In this document: positions 11,571 to 23,328 of the stretch, one piece after another
Layout: each line of letters begins with the position of its first letter
How positions within the stretch are numbered: the stretch's first letter is position 1
Source: Gossypium raimondii
Lineage: Eukaryota > Streptophyta > Magnoliopsida > Malvales > Malvaceae
Assembly (NCBI RefSeq): GCF_025698545.1
Contig: NC_068573.1
Location: 7,693,001 to 7,757,000, forward strand
Length of the DNA stretch: 64,000 bases
Reading direction: 5' to 3'
Position numbers and translations under genes: made by a program
Notes under the pieces: model-generated
Told to the model about the DNA's origin: nothing
Databases searched by the model: none
Seen by the model: only the letters and a program-made list of their open reading frames with translations

Positions 11571-12320
11571 CTCCCATTTGGATGTCCATTAGTAGATAAT
11601 GTGCCTAATTAAAACCTTACTAAGATAAAAATCCTTTGAGAAAAATATTCTTAGTGAAGGAAAAAAAATACACTCATCTATAATACGCATAACATGCTGC
11701 CTCATTAAAAATCTTACCAGGAAAATCTAGTGGGACAAAATCTCGATTAAGGAAAAAAAGTACAATACGTATTTACTCCCCTCATGACTACATTACATGA
11801 TATCTCATATTTTATGTATTCCATCTTGAATACTAACTTTTCAAATGATCACTTGAACGAATTTTCTAAAGATTTATATCATCATTTTTCTGAAAGTCAT
11901 GAGTTAGGAAGACTTTTGGGGATATATAGTTTGATCTCTTCAAGAGTTCCAACAATAGTCATAGCAAATTTTGATCATAATCCTTCTATACATGCGCATG
12001 TTGGATCATTTTATAATATTTCTTCAACTATTATTCGCTAAGTCGAATTTACCGTATATGTTTAAATCAATTCAATTCATATAAATATTTAGGCAAACAG
12101 AGTGAACAAGTTCCTAGGAATTTCTATATGCTTCTAACATTCTAAATCCTACAAGGATTTTAATATAAACTTCACTATATAGTGATTCGTATAAAATGTT
12201 GTAACAACAATCATAATACGCATGTCAAATATTTCATAAAGTGCCAGACTTAATAATATATCTAAAGGTTATTGCATCCACTACAAAAAAAAAAATTATA
12301 TCTTTTCATAATTTGTACCC
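11571..12320 (-). pseudogene. Copia pol remnant (reverse transcriptase / RNase H end)
   Basis: On the minus strand, just below the CACTA boundary, the translation contains a VVDAITFRYI-like block, which corresponds to the PVVDATTFRYL segment of copia reverse transcriptase. It is followed by a degenerate SLYSEVYIKI match to the DIYMKIPEGF motif. Stops and indels are frequent. The segment joins, across the CACTA insertion, to a RYKA...GTGGC (RYKARLVA) segment at 19422-19445. Confidence 0.65.
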
Positions 12321-12339
12321 CACTACACCAAAACAGACT

Positions 12340-12760
12340 TTTAGCGGCGCAAAACGCCGCTAATGACAGCGTCGCTAACTTTAGCGGCGTTTGTAGAAAA
12401 AGCGCCGCTAAAGATCGTGGTCTTTAGCGGCGCTTTTCCAAAAACGCCGCTAAAGAGCATGACCTTTAGCGGTGCTTTTCCCACAAACGCCGCTAAAGAC
12501 CACGACCTTCAGCGGCGCTTTCCCCACAAGCGCCGCTAAAGACCACTACCTTTAGCGGCACTTTTTCCAAAAACGCCGCTAAAGACCACAACCTTTAGCG
12601 GCACTTTTCCCACAAACGCCGCTAAAGACTACCTTTAGCGGCACTTTTTTCACAAACGCCGCTAAAGACCACTACCTTTAGCGGCACTTTTTTCACAAAC
12701 GCCGCTAAAGAACAAACCTTTAGCGGCGATTCTAGCAAAAACGCCACTAAAAATATAACC
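12340..12760. repeat. Left subterminal hairpin array of the CACTA
   Basis: About eight imperfect palindromes of the form TTTAGCGGCG - short A/T/C loop - CGCCGCTAAAG, spaced roughly 50 bp apart. In CACTA elements, subterminal repeats are bound by the TnpA protein; this role is inferred from the family. Confidence 0.9.
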
Positions 12761-13284
12761 TTTAAAAAAATTATTTTAATCAAATAATATTTATTTTTAT
12801 AATAAATATTATATTATGTTTTATTTTTTAAATTTAAACTTTAAATATACTTTTTAAGGATAAATAAAAAATACTATAAATATATTCTTTCTGCCCCAAA
12901 AAAACCACTGTACTAATAACCAATCAATCATTCATTAGAGAACTGATGCAATTTTACTGTTTTTATGCCACTAAAAGCAAAGCTGATGAATTGGCTACTT
13001 CATAAGGTTAAACCATGGATCCTTGTATTACAACTATATATTAATTCAATACCAAAAATGTAAAAAGCCCATCACCAATAATCTATCCCTCTCATTACAC
13101 ATTAACTCACAAAAATCCACTCTTTTTATATATATATATGTGAATCATACCATCTGCCCCTCCAAATCCCATCCATGAACCAAAAGATGAGAAATGAAAA
13201 AGATTTGCTAATAGGCAAGAAAATCTCCTTGGATTAATAGAGAATCCATTGCTTCTCTCATCCTTACTAACCATATTAAAAGCA

Positions 13285-16200
13285 TCATGAGAGCTCCGTT
13301 ATCACGCGTTCACACTCGTCTTCTAAAATCTTCACTGCTTCAGTAAATAGAACTTCAGGAGGTAATGCTCCAGTAGAATCAATGGTGACTAGAAAAGGGG
13401 AGAAAAACATATTAATCTCAAGCTGTGCCTAACCTTAAGTTGGTTTGAAATCAATAAAAATATATTAATCAAGCAATGGCATTAAAGAAATCTAGAACTA
13501 ATTTTGACAACACATGCAGAAGACATAGAGTAGCCCACATTACTTACATATGAAATGATCTTTAACACGGCGCAGTGCCACACGTTTCTCCCAATCGTCA
13601 CCTCTTATGCATTCTCTGCAAAGTGTGCACGCACGTGGCCTTGCTACAGTTGCCCTTCTCCTACCTGCTTGGCAGCCAAATTCTTCATTAGGAAATGTAC
13701 CTAAAACAATATCTCCTAACTTCACATGCTAAAGCATATCAAGCAGAACCAGTCAGCACTATCACATAGCTACTGACCCCACTATTACAGGAATATAATC
13801 CACATTTAGTAACGGAATACTGGAAAACCCTTTTATAGAGGAAAAAAAACATAATTACCAAAATTTACACCATATAGACAACAAATCATAATGAACAGAA
13901 GTACCTTTTCCAAGATCTTCTATATCAAACACATTAACAGGGCATTTGCTTTTGAGTTCTTCAGCAAGGTCATATTCGATATCTTCCAATAATACAACCT
14001 AAATATATAAATATATCATAATATTGTAATAATATAGAGTCAAAATGAGATAGAATAAACGAAAGAAATGAAGAAGGTTTAGAAAAGAAGAAATCTACAG
14101 TTACAGTCTATCCTTACCTCAGGAAGCATCCGATACCAAGCAATGGCCACTGGGGACCACTTTGCATGTGTTTTCCCAATGCCTTTAGCAGCATGTGCTT
14201 CCAGTTCAATTTCCTAGCAAAAAAGTTGGAACTTTTAGTACACTCGAAAAACTTCATAAGGATTAGATTAACTTCTAACAACTTCAAAACGGATCCTGAA
14301 CTAATGAGAGCAGTACACAAAACCTTCTAATAAAATATGATTTTAAAGGATTGGGTTTAAAAATGTCAAACCAACATATAATTAAAACAAGGATAATAGA
14401 ATGTGATGAAATATATTTTTATATTTGAAAAAAAAAAGTATTTATATCAAAAATGTAAAGTGTAGCATACAATTATTAATTTAGAAACCTTTAAAATAAA
14501 TTAATGAAAGATTAATAGTTGTGCATCTAAAAAAGTAACTATTCACATTCACTATTTGTGTGTAGTGTATGTCATAAAAACATATTTATAAGTAATAAAA
14601 TGGGATAATTGTAGTTTGATTTCCTAAAATTATAAAAATATATAATTTAAATTCGGTCCCCTAAAAAAGGAATTTTTGACTCCGCCGCATGTTTGAAAGT
14701 CAAAATATATGAATGTTGTGTGGAGGGGAGAATAGGGTGATGTGAAAGTAATAGCATAGCTTGATGTGATGAATTTATTTGATAACTATTTGGTAGTGGT
14801 AACTAAATCTAATTAAATTGAAGTTAAATTTGGTTTTCTACTTATGTGAAGAATTTGGTACTTGAATTCTATTCAATCTTTGATATTCCATTATAGACAA
14901 GAATGGTGAAGATGATATGATGATAAGTTGATTGCAGATCATGATCATCTGGCTTCCCAACTTACATATAAAGTCTGATCCACTTGGCCTGGTGGACAAG
15001 ATTTTAAAACTTCGGAGGTTGAGCCTACCTATGTTTCATTACAAGCCATTGCCATGCAAAACTTGCTACCATCTTTAATTTTACTTTTTTAATTGTTAAG
15101 TCAATTGCAATTCAACATGTAACTGATAGAGGAATTTAACGAACTCAATATATAAATCACATAAAAAATTGGATAAAACAAAATCATAGATGATCTCAAC
15201 GAGGATATCGATTTAAATCAAACTTAGAGTTTAATTCTATATATTATTTCATTTCAGTTTGATATTCAAATCTCAATATTTATAATCAATCCCAATCTTT
15301 TTAATGTAATCTTTTTTTATTTTGTCGTTCACTATAAGTGAAGTGCTCATTTGGACAATTTGAATCAAATATATTCGAGTATCTTAATGATTTTTTAATT
15401 GAAATTTTATCATTAAATGAAGAAGTTGATATATATTGTAAATAGTTTTAGACAAAGAGATGGAAAGAAAGGGGACATTGAGAAAGTTTCGATTTTGAAT
15501 TTATGCTTCTTAAATTTTAAAGTCATTTTAAAATCATATTTTTAACAAGGCAAAGCTATAAAGGGAAGACCTATTAATTTCATTTAAGTAAAAAGGTTTC
15601 ATGTTTCACTAATAAAGCCCAAAATCGTACCTGTAATACGTGGACTAACTCTTTTACACTGAACATGGAGTTTCAATCCCAATGGTGTTCTTTTCATTTC
15701 GCTGATCATTTTCTACAATTGAAAGAGACAAACGTAAAGAATTACCAAGTGCCCTAAGGGTAAACTCCATAAATTCAGATAAACCATCAACCAAAAAAAA
15801 TGAATTAAACCTGAAAGATAATCAAAAAGCCTTGGGTCAACACGGATTGGAACGAGGCCCAACCTATGAGCAAGAACTTCATCTTGGATTATTGATGTGT
15901 TGTTTGCAATGAGAACTTTTTCAATTGCCATTGTAGGAAGCTGCAAGCATAATCAGTTTTATCAGTACCAGCACAGACAATGTGCTGCAAGCTAACATAG
16001 CTAGCATATGATAGCATGCTATATTGTCATTAACATAGCATATGTTAGCACTGAAAAGAGGTAGACCAAAAAGTCACAGACCGATCATATCAAACTCCAT
16101 GTCATCTTCATTGAGTCGAACCACTTCAACTCTAAAGTTGTTAGAGAATCGGTCAAGTCGTGAACTATTATCAATTCCCATCGATGCATAAGCGCCAGAA

Positions 16201-16646
16201 TATTGAATACTCTCAGTCTACAAGCAACAAAAGCCCCCAAAACATAAGACGGTTAATTATAATACAAAAAAGAGACCCACAAATTTCAGAACCTTAAGAA
16301 TAGAACAAGACAGATGATACAAAGAAACTAACCCAAACCCCAAATAAGGAAAAAGGCTCCATTTTTTTTTAATTACCCAATTAAACAACCCCAAGAAACC
16401 ACTGTTTCTTAACACTCCATATATGAATAAAAGGGTGTTCATGAAAAAATTTCAACTGAAGATGAAGATGTGTGCTTTAGGTGATAAAAAAAAAAGGGGG
16501 TAAGAGAGAAATACATGGATAGGGGCGTCCTTATTGCATGAAACACGACTTCGTTGGAGTTCAAGATGCGGCGGAAGTTGACCCATTGGCACTGGCAAAT
16601 CCCAGATTGAAAATTTCTTCTTTTCTTCTCCTGCCCCCTCTGCCAT
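13285..16646 (-). pseudogene. RPAC1 (AC40, RNA polymerase I and III subunit)-like gene copy, broken
   Basis: RPAC1 is the alpha-like assembly subunit shared by nuclear RNA polymerases I and III. Recognised exons on the minus strand are 16515-16646 (MAEGAGEE start, then DLPVPMGQLPPHLELQRSRV), 16082-16217 (TESIQYSGAYASMGIDNSSR), 15811-15940 ([16 protein letters not shown]...RLFDYLS), 15631-15712 (ENDQ...NEKNTI), 14118-14213 ([20 protein letters not shown]), 13905-13998 (VFDIEDLGK), 13548-13664 (RATVARPRACTLCRECIR) and 13285-13388 (STGALPPEVLFTEAVKILE, stop). GT-AG junctions and introns are kept, so this was copied from genomic DNA. Lesions: the segment normally carrying the ANAFRRI motif is missing between the second and third exons; the exon at 15631-15712 has one extra base after NEKNTI, shifting the frame; and about 90 residues are missing between 15631 and 14213. 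It lies wholly inside a CACTA element, so it is a captured copy. Confidence 0.85.
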
Positions 16647-16679
16647 AGCTTTGTTGCTTAGATTTTGCTATTAGGAATT

Positions 16680-16688
16680 TAGGGTTTA
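16680..16688 (-). promoter_or_regulatory. Telo-box-like motif upstream of the RPAC1 copy
   Basis: TAGGGTTTA (TAAACCCTA on the gene strand) lies 34 bp upstream of the ATG. Telo-boxes are frequent in plant promoters of ribosome- and polymerase-related genes, so the capture may include the parent promoter. Confidence 0.4.
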
Positions 16689-16882
16689 AATGGGAACTGA
16701 AAAGAAAGGGGTTTTAGCTATTACACGGTTGAGGAGAAAGCTTATGTTTAGGGATTTTGTTCTTTTTTGACAAAGAGAAAGCACAAAAGGAATTTCAAAA
16801 ACCTTGTCTGCTTTAGTAGTGGAGCTCCTTTAATTTGGAGATTTTAGGCGGAGAAATTTGGAAATAAAACGCGCCTTTTATT

Positions 16883-16945
16883 TTAAATGATTTTTGCGGC
16901 GTTTAAAAACGCCGCTATTGCTTATCTATTGAGGCGTTTTTTAGA
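16883..16945. repeat. Isolated subterminal repeat pair
   Basis: TTGCGGCGTTT and ACGCCGCTAT form a palindrome followed by TTGAGGCGTTTT. It marks the return to CACTA sequence on the upstream side of the captured gene. Confidence 0.7.
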
Positions 16946-17291
16946 AAATGTTGCAAAAAATTATAATATTTTGAACGAAATGACACCGTTTTACTCTGTT
17001 AAAATTTTTTTATTTTGTATATTAAATAATAACTATTTTAATATTTTAAGTAAGCAAATTTGGAATTTTTTTGAGGGAAAGTAATATTCAAATTAAACTA
17101 CTTTTTATATAAATCTAATATTTAAATATATTAAATATATCAAATGGTTTAAACCATTTAATCTAAATTTAGATTAAATATTTTTAAATATAAAAACATT
17201 AATTAATTGTATAAATTTTCATCATTTAATAAATCTAAAGTAAACCTTGAATCCTAAACCATTTAATATATATAAAATTGATCTATTATCT

Positions 17292-18357
17292 GACTAAATC
17301 ACCAATAAAAGCCTTTTTTTTAAATTTACCGAAATGGGCCGACTTTTTGATTATTTACCGGAATGGGCCATTTTCTGCGAAATCGCATCCACGTCAGCGC
17401 GATTTGTTTACGTGGACACAAATCGCGCCTACGAGGACGCGATTTGCTGGCGTGGCATGAACAGTGTGTTTTTAGCTTGGAAAATTTTGAAAGGCCATAA
17501 CTTTTGGCTCGGTTGTCCGATTGAGACGAATTTTGTTTTGATTTTGAATAAATTTTCGAGATCTACGCACTGACAAACTGCTTAGAGATGAATAGGGACT
17601 AATTTGTAAAGTATAATTTGTTAGTTACGAGTATAGGGACTAAAGTGTAATTATTTCAAAATTAGCATGAAATTTTTGTATTTAAGAATATTTGAATGTT
17701 ATGGAAGGATGAAATTGAATGAAATTGAATTTGAATTGAAAAACGAAGCTTAGATTTGAAAATATGACTATTTAGGTTTTAGGGACTAAATTGAATAAAA
17801 TGGAAAATTTTAAAGAACTTCTCAAAAGTGGAATGAGCTGACTTATACCTATAACAGGATGAAATAAGACAATTCTGCAAAAAAAGATCCGGTGTTTACT
17901 TCAAATAAATGAGGAAAATAACGATTTGAATGTTTCAAAATTCAATTTTAAACCGAAAAAATCAAAATTGAGGGGCAAAAAAGGATCTTTTTCGACGAAA
18001 ACTTCGACAAACCACCTTTGGCTGTTTGTCAGTGCGTAGATCTCAAAAAGTTATTCGAAATCAAAAAAAAATTCGTCTCAATCGGACAACCGAGCCAAAA
18101 GTTATGGCCTTTCAAAGTTTTCCAAGCTAAAAACACAAACTGTTCATGCCACGTCAGCAAATCGCGTCCTCGTAGGCGCGATTTGTGTCCACGTAAGCAA
18201 ATCGCACTGACGTGGACGCGATGTCCTAACACGTACCCTGACATCGCGCTGACGTGGACGCGATTTCGCGGAAAATGGCTTATTCCGGTAAATAATTAAA
18301 AAGTCGGCCCATTTTGGTAAATTTTTAAAAAATTCAGCTTTTTTTCGTAAAATAGCC
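17292..18357. mobile_element. Nested MULE, 1.07 kb, with 9-bp TSD
   Basis: The exact 9-mer CTATTATCT flanks it (17283-17291 and 18358-18366). The ends are inverted: left GACTAAATCACCAATAAAAG, right (other strand) GGCTATTTTACG then AAAAAAAGC. Similarity continues for about 280-330 bp, through TTTACCGGAATGGGCC and an AGATCTACGCACTGACAAAC segment (17560 and its complement at 18029). It shares its TIR family with the MULE at 240-4622. The ~450 bp between the TIRs contains no recognisable gene, so it is non-autonomous. Short frames at 17278-17573 and 18018-18299 are TIR sequence. Confidence 0.9.
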
Positions 18358-18376
18358 CTATTATCTCTTAAATAAT

Positions 18377-18800
18377 TTAAACTATCTCCTAAACCCCTAT
18401 CTCCTAAATCCTAAATCATAAAACATAAACCCTAAACCCCTAACCCCTCTTTTTACAATTATATAAGAACTTAATTAATATATAAATTAAAAAATACTAA
18501 TTAATCTAAACCTTAAACCCTAACCCGACCTCGAATCTCTAAACCTTAAATCACTAACTCTTAACCCCTAACCCCTAACCCTTAACCCCAAACCCCTAAC
18601 TACTAACTCCTAAACCTTATTTAATATATAAATTAAAAAACACTAATTAATTTAAACCCTAAACCCTAACCCGAATCACTAACCCCTAACCTTTAACCCC
18701 TAAATCACAACCCTTAAACTAGAATCCCTAATTCCATAATCTATAAACCATATACCATATACCATATATCCTAAACCATATATATTAAACCCTAAACTAT
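18377..18800. repeat. Telomere-like CCCTAAA-rich tract inside the CACTA
   Basis: Dozens of variants of CCCTAAA and CCCCTAA, interrupted by AT-rich sequence. It is too degenerate for a recent telomere-repeat insertion. A similar tract occurs at the equivalent place in the second CACTA (54495-55440). Confidence 0.75.
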
Positions 18801-19102
18801 AATGATAATTAATTAAATATTTTAAAATTAATACTATCATATCTTTTACAATTATATATGAAATTATTTAATATATAAATTAAAATCAATCAGTCATGTA
18901 CCCAAAAACTTTAAAATTATTTTAAAATAATAGTATTTTAATTTTTCCGTTTTTAACAAATATTTTTCTATTTTTTATTTCAAATTATTTCTAAGTGTCA
19001 TTATTTCAAATTTATCCATTTTTAACAAATATTCAATTAAAAATAAATAGAATTTTAATTAATATAAATAAATAAATTAAATAGTAATTAGACAAATAAA
19101 AT

Positions 19103-19402
19103 GTTTTTGCGGCGCTTTTCCAAAAACGCCGCTAAAGACCAGAGCATTAGCGGCGCTTCTCCAAAAACGCAGCTAAAGCCCTAAGCATTAGCGGCGCTTC
19201 TCCAAAAACGCCGCTAAAGACCTGAGCATTAGCGGCGCTTCTCCAAAAACGCCGCTAAAGACCCGAGCATTAGCGGCGCTTCTCCAAAAACGCCGCTAAA
19301 GCCCCGAAAGGTCGATCTTTAGCGGCGTTTTATGTAAAGCGCCGCTAATGCTCAATTTTTAGCGGCGTTTTTTACCCAAACGCCACTAAAAATGCCGCTA
19401 AA
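19103..19402. repeat. Right subterminal hairpin array of the CACTA
   Basis: About six units of GCATTAGCGGCGCTTCTCC followed by AAAAACGCCGCTAAAG, period about 55 bp, ending in the TIR at 19406-19421. Confidence 0.9.
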
Positions 19403-19421
19403 AGCCTGTTTTGGTGTAGTG

Positions 19422-21460
19422 GCCACTAGCTTTATACCTTTAGATGTTTGAACTATTGGTCCACAAACTTCACGAATTTAATACAACTTGAATTGTGTCT
19501 TTTTATTTTGGCCTTGTACATATATACAAAAACTTTTGTTCTAAAAAAATATGGTTTAGCTACTAATTGGAGGCATTTAATTATTAATTTTGCTAAATCA
19601 TTTTATATGCATAAACATCAGGCTTTGCAATACTTACTCGCACCAAGTATCTAGCATAAAATAATTATTGAAAACCTGAGTGATAAACTCACCAACATTA
19701 ACAAGAATTATCTTGATTGTATAATTTGAAAGTTTTGTTCTTAAACAAATAATTAAACAAGTAATCTTGCAACCTACAGGTAGTGAGTTGAAAACTTATA
19801 TGTGATTAACTTGTAGATGCATATACCAAAATCATATTAAAATATCCACTTGTTGGACAAATGAGCCCATATTTCTTTCAGAAATACAAGAGGTTCAATC
19901 TCAACTTTTTCTATTGAGATTTAATCAATCTTCTTTAAGAACAAGCAACACTTAATAAATGAAGAATCTTCAGGTTCTTTAATAAATATCCATGAAAATT
20001 CTCATCTTGTCGCATCATTATTGATCGGGATGGTCTAACCGATCATGCCAACTAATTAATGTATTTGGACTAGTAAACTTTCGATTTATCGTCTCATGTG
20101 ATTAAATCATATTAATATAGATAGTGACCTAGTGAAAATATAGATAATATTCATATAGATAGAACATAATCTATCATCGATTTTAATAACACATTTTAAG
20201 TACTTTGTAGTAATTAGATTTTAGTATCAATCTTATTATCCATTTTCACATTATCTTCATTTTTCCACTTCTGGTGAGAAGAATTATCATGACAACCACT
20301 TTTTACTATTACAGAGCAACTTACCACATCCACATTCAAGATTACGTCTTTCAGATTTTTTATGTATTGCTGCATTCACTTCAGGGAATGAAGTAGATCT
20401 AGTAGGATGAGCTATACAATTTTCATTTAATAGCTCGTTATTTCATTCAACCACGAGTAAGATATGATATTAGTTTAGAAGATATATTAAAACTTTTTCA
20501 CAATATTACTACTACAAGAGCACATTTGAAGCATGAAAAGTTGAAAAAGTTTTCTTTAACAAGTTATCATTAGCAATATTATCCCACATAATTGAGAACT
20601 CTAAATCTGCAGAGTTAAACTCACTTGTAAATTTAATATTACAACTTCAAATGCATCATATTTCAATCATAATGAGTTTTAGATAAATTTATCATATTTC
20701 AATGGTCATATTTTTCTCTTAAATTAGTCCATAATTCAAGTGGATCTTTCACAATCAAATCCTAAAATTTCTCAATTCTTTTCAAAATAAAGATAGGTAT
20801 ATCATGCATAATATAATTCAATTTTGAATCTCTCTATAAAAAATGTAGATATTTATAGCAAGAACGATTCATACTAAATATATTTTTCCCCATTCACAAT
20901 CGCAATATGAGATCATTTACAGAGAATATCTTTTAAAACTAATGCATTAACCATAACAAATATTGTTCTTTCAGATATTGATATATTAGCTCTTCTAGAG
21001 CTTTCAACAAATTTTGTACTACCAAATAATTAACTCTTTTGGAGCTTTCAACTAATTTTGTATAACCAAATATTGCAATAATATTGGTTTGTTTCAGTAT
21101 CAAATAAGATAAATCATTTCTATTTTAAGGATAGTATTCATTGTTACATAGTCACCAAGACATATATTTTCTTTAAAGAACATTAATATAGTTGAACAAA
21201 ATATTTGGATGTACGACAAATACATGACCAATAATATTTCATATCACTTTGATAACATAAGTTATCTCTATCATTTGAAGAGTTATCTTGAAATCTCTCA
21301 TTGTTCTCTTATTTATTATCATGTTTCCACTTCTAGTTGTTATTATTATGCCACTTATCATGTTCATGATTATATCCTTCAATTTATTTTATGCTTGCAT
21401 TCATTTTTGGGAATGCAACAAATCTAATACGATGGACTTCTAAACGTCCCCATAGATTCT
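19422..21460 (-). pseudogene. Copia gag-pol remnant (5' part)
   Basis: On the minus strand the order is gag, then zinc-knuckle region, then GAG-pre-integrase. A VKDPLELWTNLREKYDH segment of copia gag lies near 20680-20760. A FHASNVLLQ-type block lies near 20490-20560. A SWHDRLDHP segment, the pre-integrase WH.RLGHP motif, lies at about 20030-20070. The reading frame has many stops. The gag-to-integrase order continues to the RT remnant at 11571-12320, with the CACTA in between. The integrase core and parts of RT are reduced or missing. Confidence 0.65.
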
Positions 21461-23328
21461 TTCTTTAAAGGCGACCAATATCACAAAAACTTATGTTCGA
21501 GTCAGCAACCAATGTATATTTTTAAACCTTCATTTAAAAATTTAAAAATAATAGATTAAGAAGTTTCATTAGTAAACCTTATGAACCAATATTTAATAAT
21601 CACAATTATACCTTAATAAAAATATGTCAAAGCTCCTTACCAATCTAAATTTTGTTCAATAAAGCCAAGATCGAAAACCAAAATCAATGATGCTAAGATC
21701 AAATCTCTATAATTCATCGATCAATGTTCATTTCGGTAATTCATGATTTCATATCATAACATATTCAATACTCAAGATGTCAATTCACTACTCATTTTGG
21801 CCACTATTAACTGAGATAAACATTGGGACAAATACTCGGGTCTATATAATAAATAAGTCCATGACCTTTTGGGAATTGAGACTGTTTTATTTTGCCACCG
21901 CAAGTTTCCCAGTTACGATGGCTTTTAGTATCTATTTACAACCCTTTAGATTTTGGAACTAATAAACCATTGATAATGATGATCATATGACATGTCAACT
22001 ATACTCAGACTACGTCTAACATCGCTGAACGAGACATATCGTTATTAATTATCAGTGAAACACATATCAATACTCCTAGTAATAATATCATCAATGTATC
22101 TTATTTCATGATTCAATTATATATATATAATTATAATACAAATCTCATGGAATTATACTTTTGATCCCACTTACTTAGAAGTTCATGTACTCTTTTCATT
22201 TGTATCATATATTATCAATTATCATTATAGAATCATCATCTATCCAAATCACACATTAGCAGTATACCATATTAACCATCAATAACATGATTCAATCAAC
22301 GCAATACCAATTCATTATTTCAAAGCCTTTACCTCGACAATTATTTCACATTTGAGTGTGTCAACTAATTAACTAACCAACTAAACGAATAATTGAATGT
22401 GAATTATAATAGCACAAACTAGATTCACCACACATTACTCATTTTTGCCTTTGCACCTTGAAAATACGGCCTTGTCTCAACTACATTCCATAATTCATTT
22501 ATAAAAGTTATATTAGTTTCTTAATCAATTACACAAATATTAACGCATTTGATTCGATTTGATCCCTCAAACCCTACTATCTGAAAACTCTATATCATTC
22601 AAACTTCTTTATTGCAATTTTTTTTATCATATTGAAAATCGATTCCATATTTCTCCATGAGGGACCTCTAGCTTTCAATTTATGAAATTTTTTTTAACAA
22701 ATTTCAATTTATTCAATTTAAACCCTAATGTTCAACAATGGTTTCAAAGTCTTTGAACTTAAATCAAGTTTATTTTTACAACACCTATTGAACATGATTT
22801 TCTATCCCAAGTTCTCACCTTGAATCTCTCTCTACTTAGTGCATAGCATGATTTGTCAACTAACTTCATTAATCACTTAATCCAACAATTGGGCTAACCT
22901 TAACTATCATCATATACTAGAAATCCTTCAAGGGAAATATCTCTTAACTTTAAATTTTGGTTCCACAATGGCAAAATATGGCATAATTTTTTATTTTTAA
23001 CGTGAATGGGAGAAGATGAAGATGACAACCCCTTTTTTTGTTTTTTTTTCTTTCCATCATTTTAATCATAATTTATTAAATTAATTTCTTTAAAATCAAT
23101 AGCCTTTAATCATCTATAATTTACTTAGTGGATTTAAAGGATATGATCATTTCTATCCGCCATCGACAGGTGGGCAATGCTTAATTTGCTCTTTAAAAGT
23201 CCCTCAATTACTATTACTCACTTACGAATTTCTACAATTTAATTCCTATACTATTTTTATAATAACTTAATCACTTAAATTTCTAGCTTACTGACTTTTT
23301 CGGTATTGACGAAAACCGGGTTATTACA
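21461..23328 (+). mobile_element. 3' part of a TGTAACA-family LTR-like element
   Basis: The stretch ends GAAAACCGGGTTATTACA at 23328, matching the 3' end of the elements at 649-3698 and 7629-10738, and has the same pyrimidine-rich run before it. I could not find its TGTAACA start, so the left boundary is only a limit. No gene was recognised in it. Confidence 0.45.

Larger units (their letters stand above)
12321..19421. mobile_element. CACTA (En/Spm) element, 7.1 kb, carrying an RPAC1-like copy
   Basis: The left end is CACTACACCAAAACAG and the right end is its exact complement CTGTTTTGGTGTAGTG. Both are followed inward by AGCGGCG-type subterminal repeats. It lies inside a copia pol gene whose two halves face each other across it, so it is one insertion. 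The 3-bp flanks are CCC and GCC, not an exact duplication. No TnpA or TNP2 coding sequence is seen; instead the interior holds a broken RPAC1-like gene (13285-16646), plus a nested MULE (17292-18357). It is therefore a non-autonomous CACTA that captured host gene DNA. The long right subterminal block and a telomere-like tract match the layout of the 46786-56362 element. Confidence 0.85.

Noticed and set aside
11784..12041. A plus-strand open frame of 85 codons
   Set aside because: It lies antisense to the decayed copia pol gene, whose minus-strand motifs explain the stretch.
17278..18299. Several open frames in both orientations
   Set aside because: They are the two inverted TIRs of the nested MULE read on either strand, which is why they resemble each other.
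18377..18800. An interstitial telomere or chromosome-fusion relic
   Set aside because: The repeats are highly degenerate and recur at the matching place in a second CACTA element, so they are element sequence.
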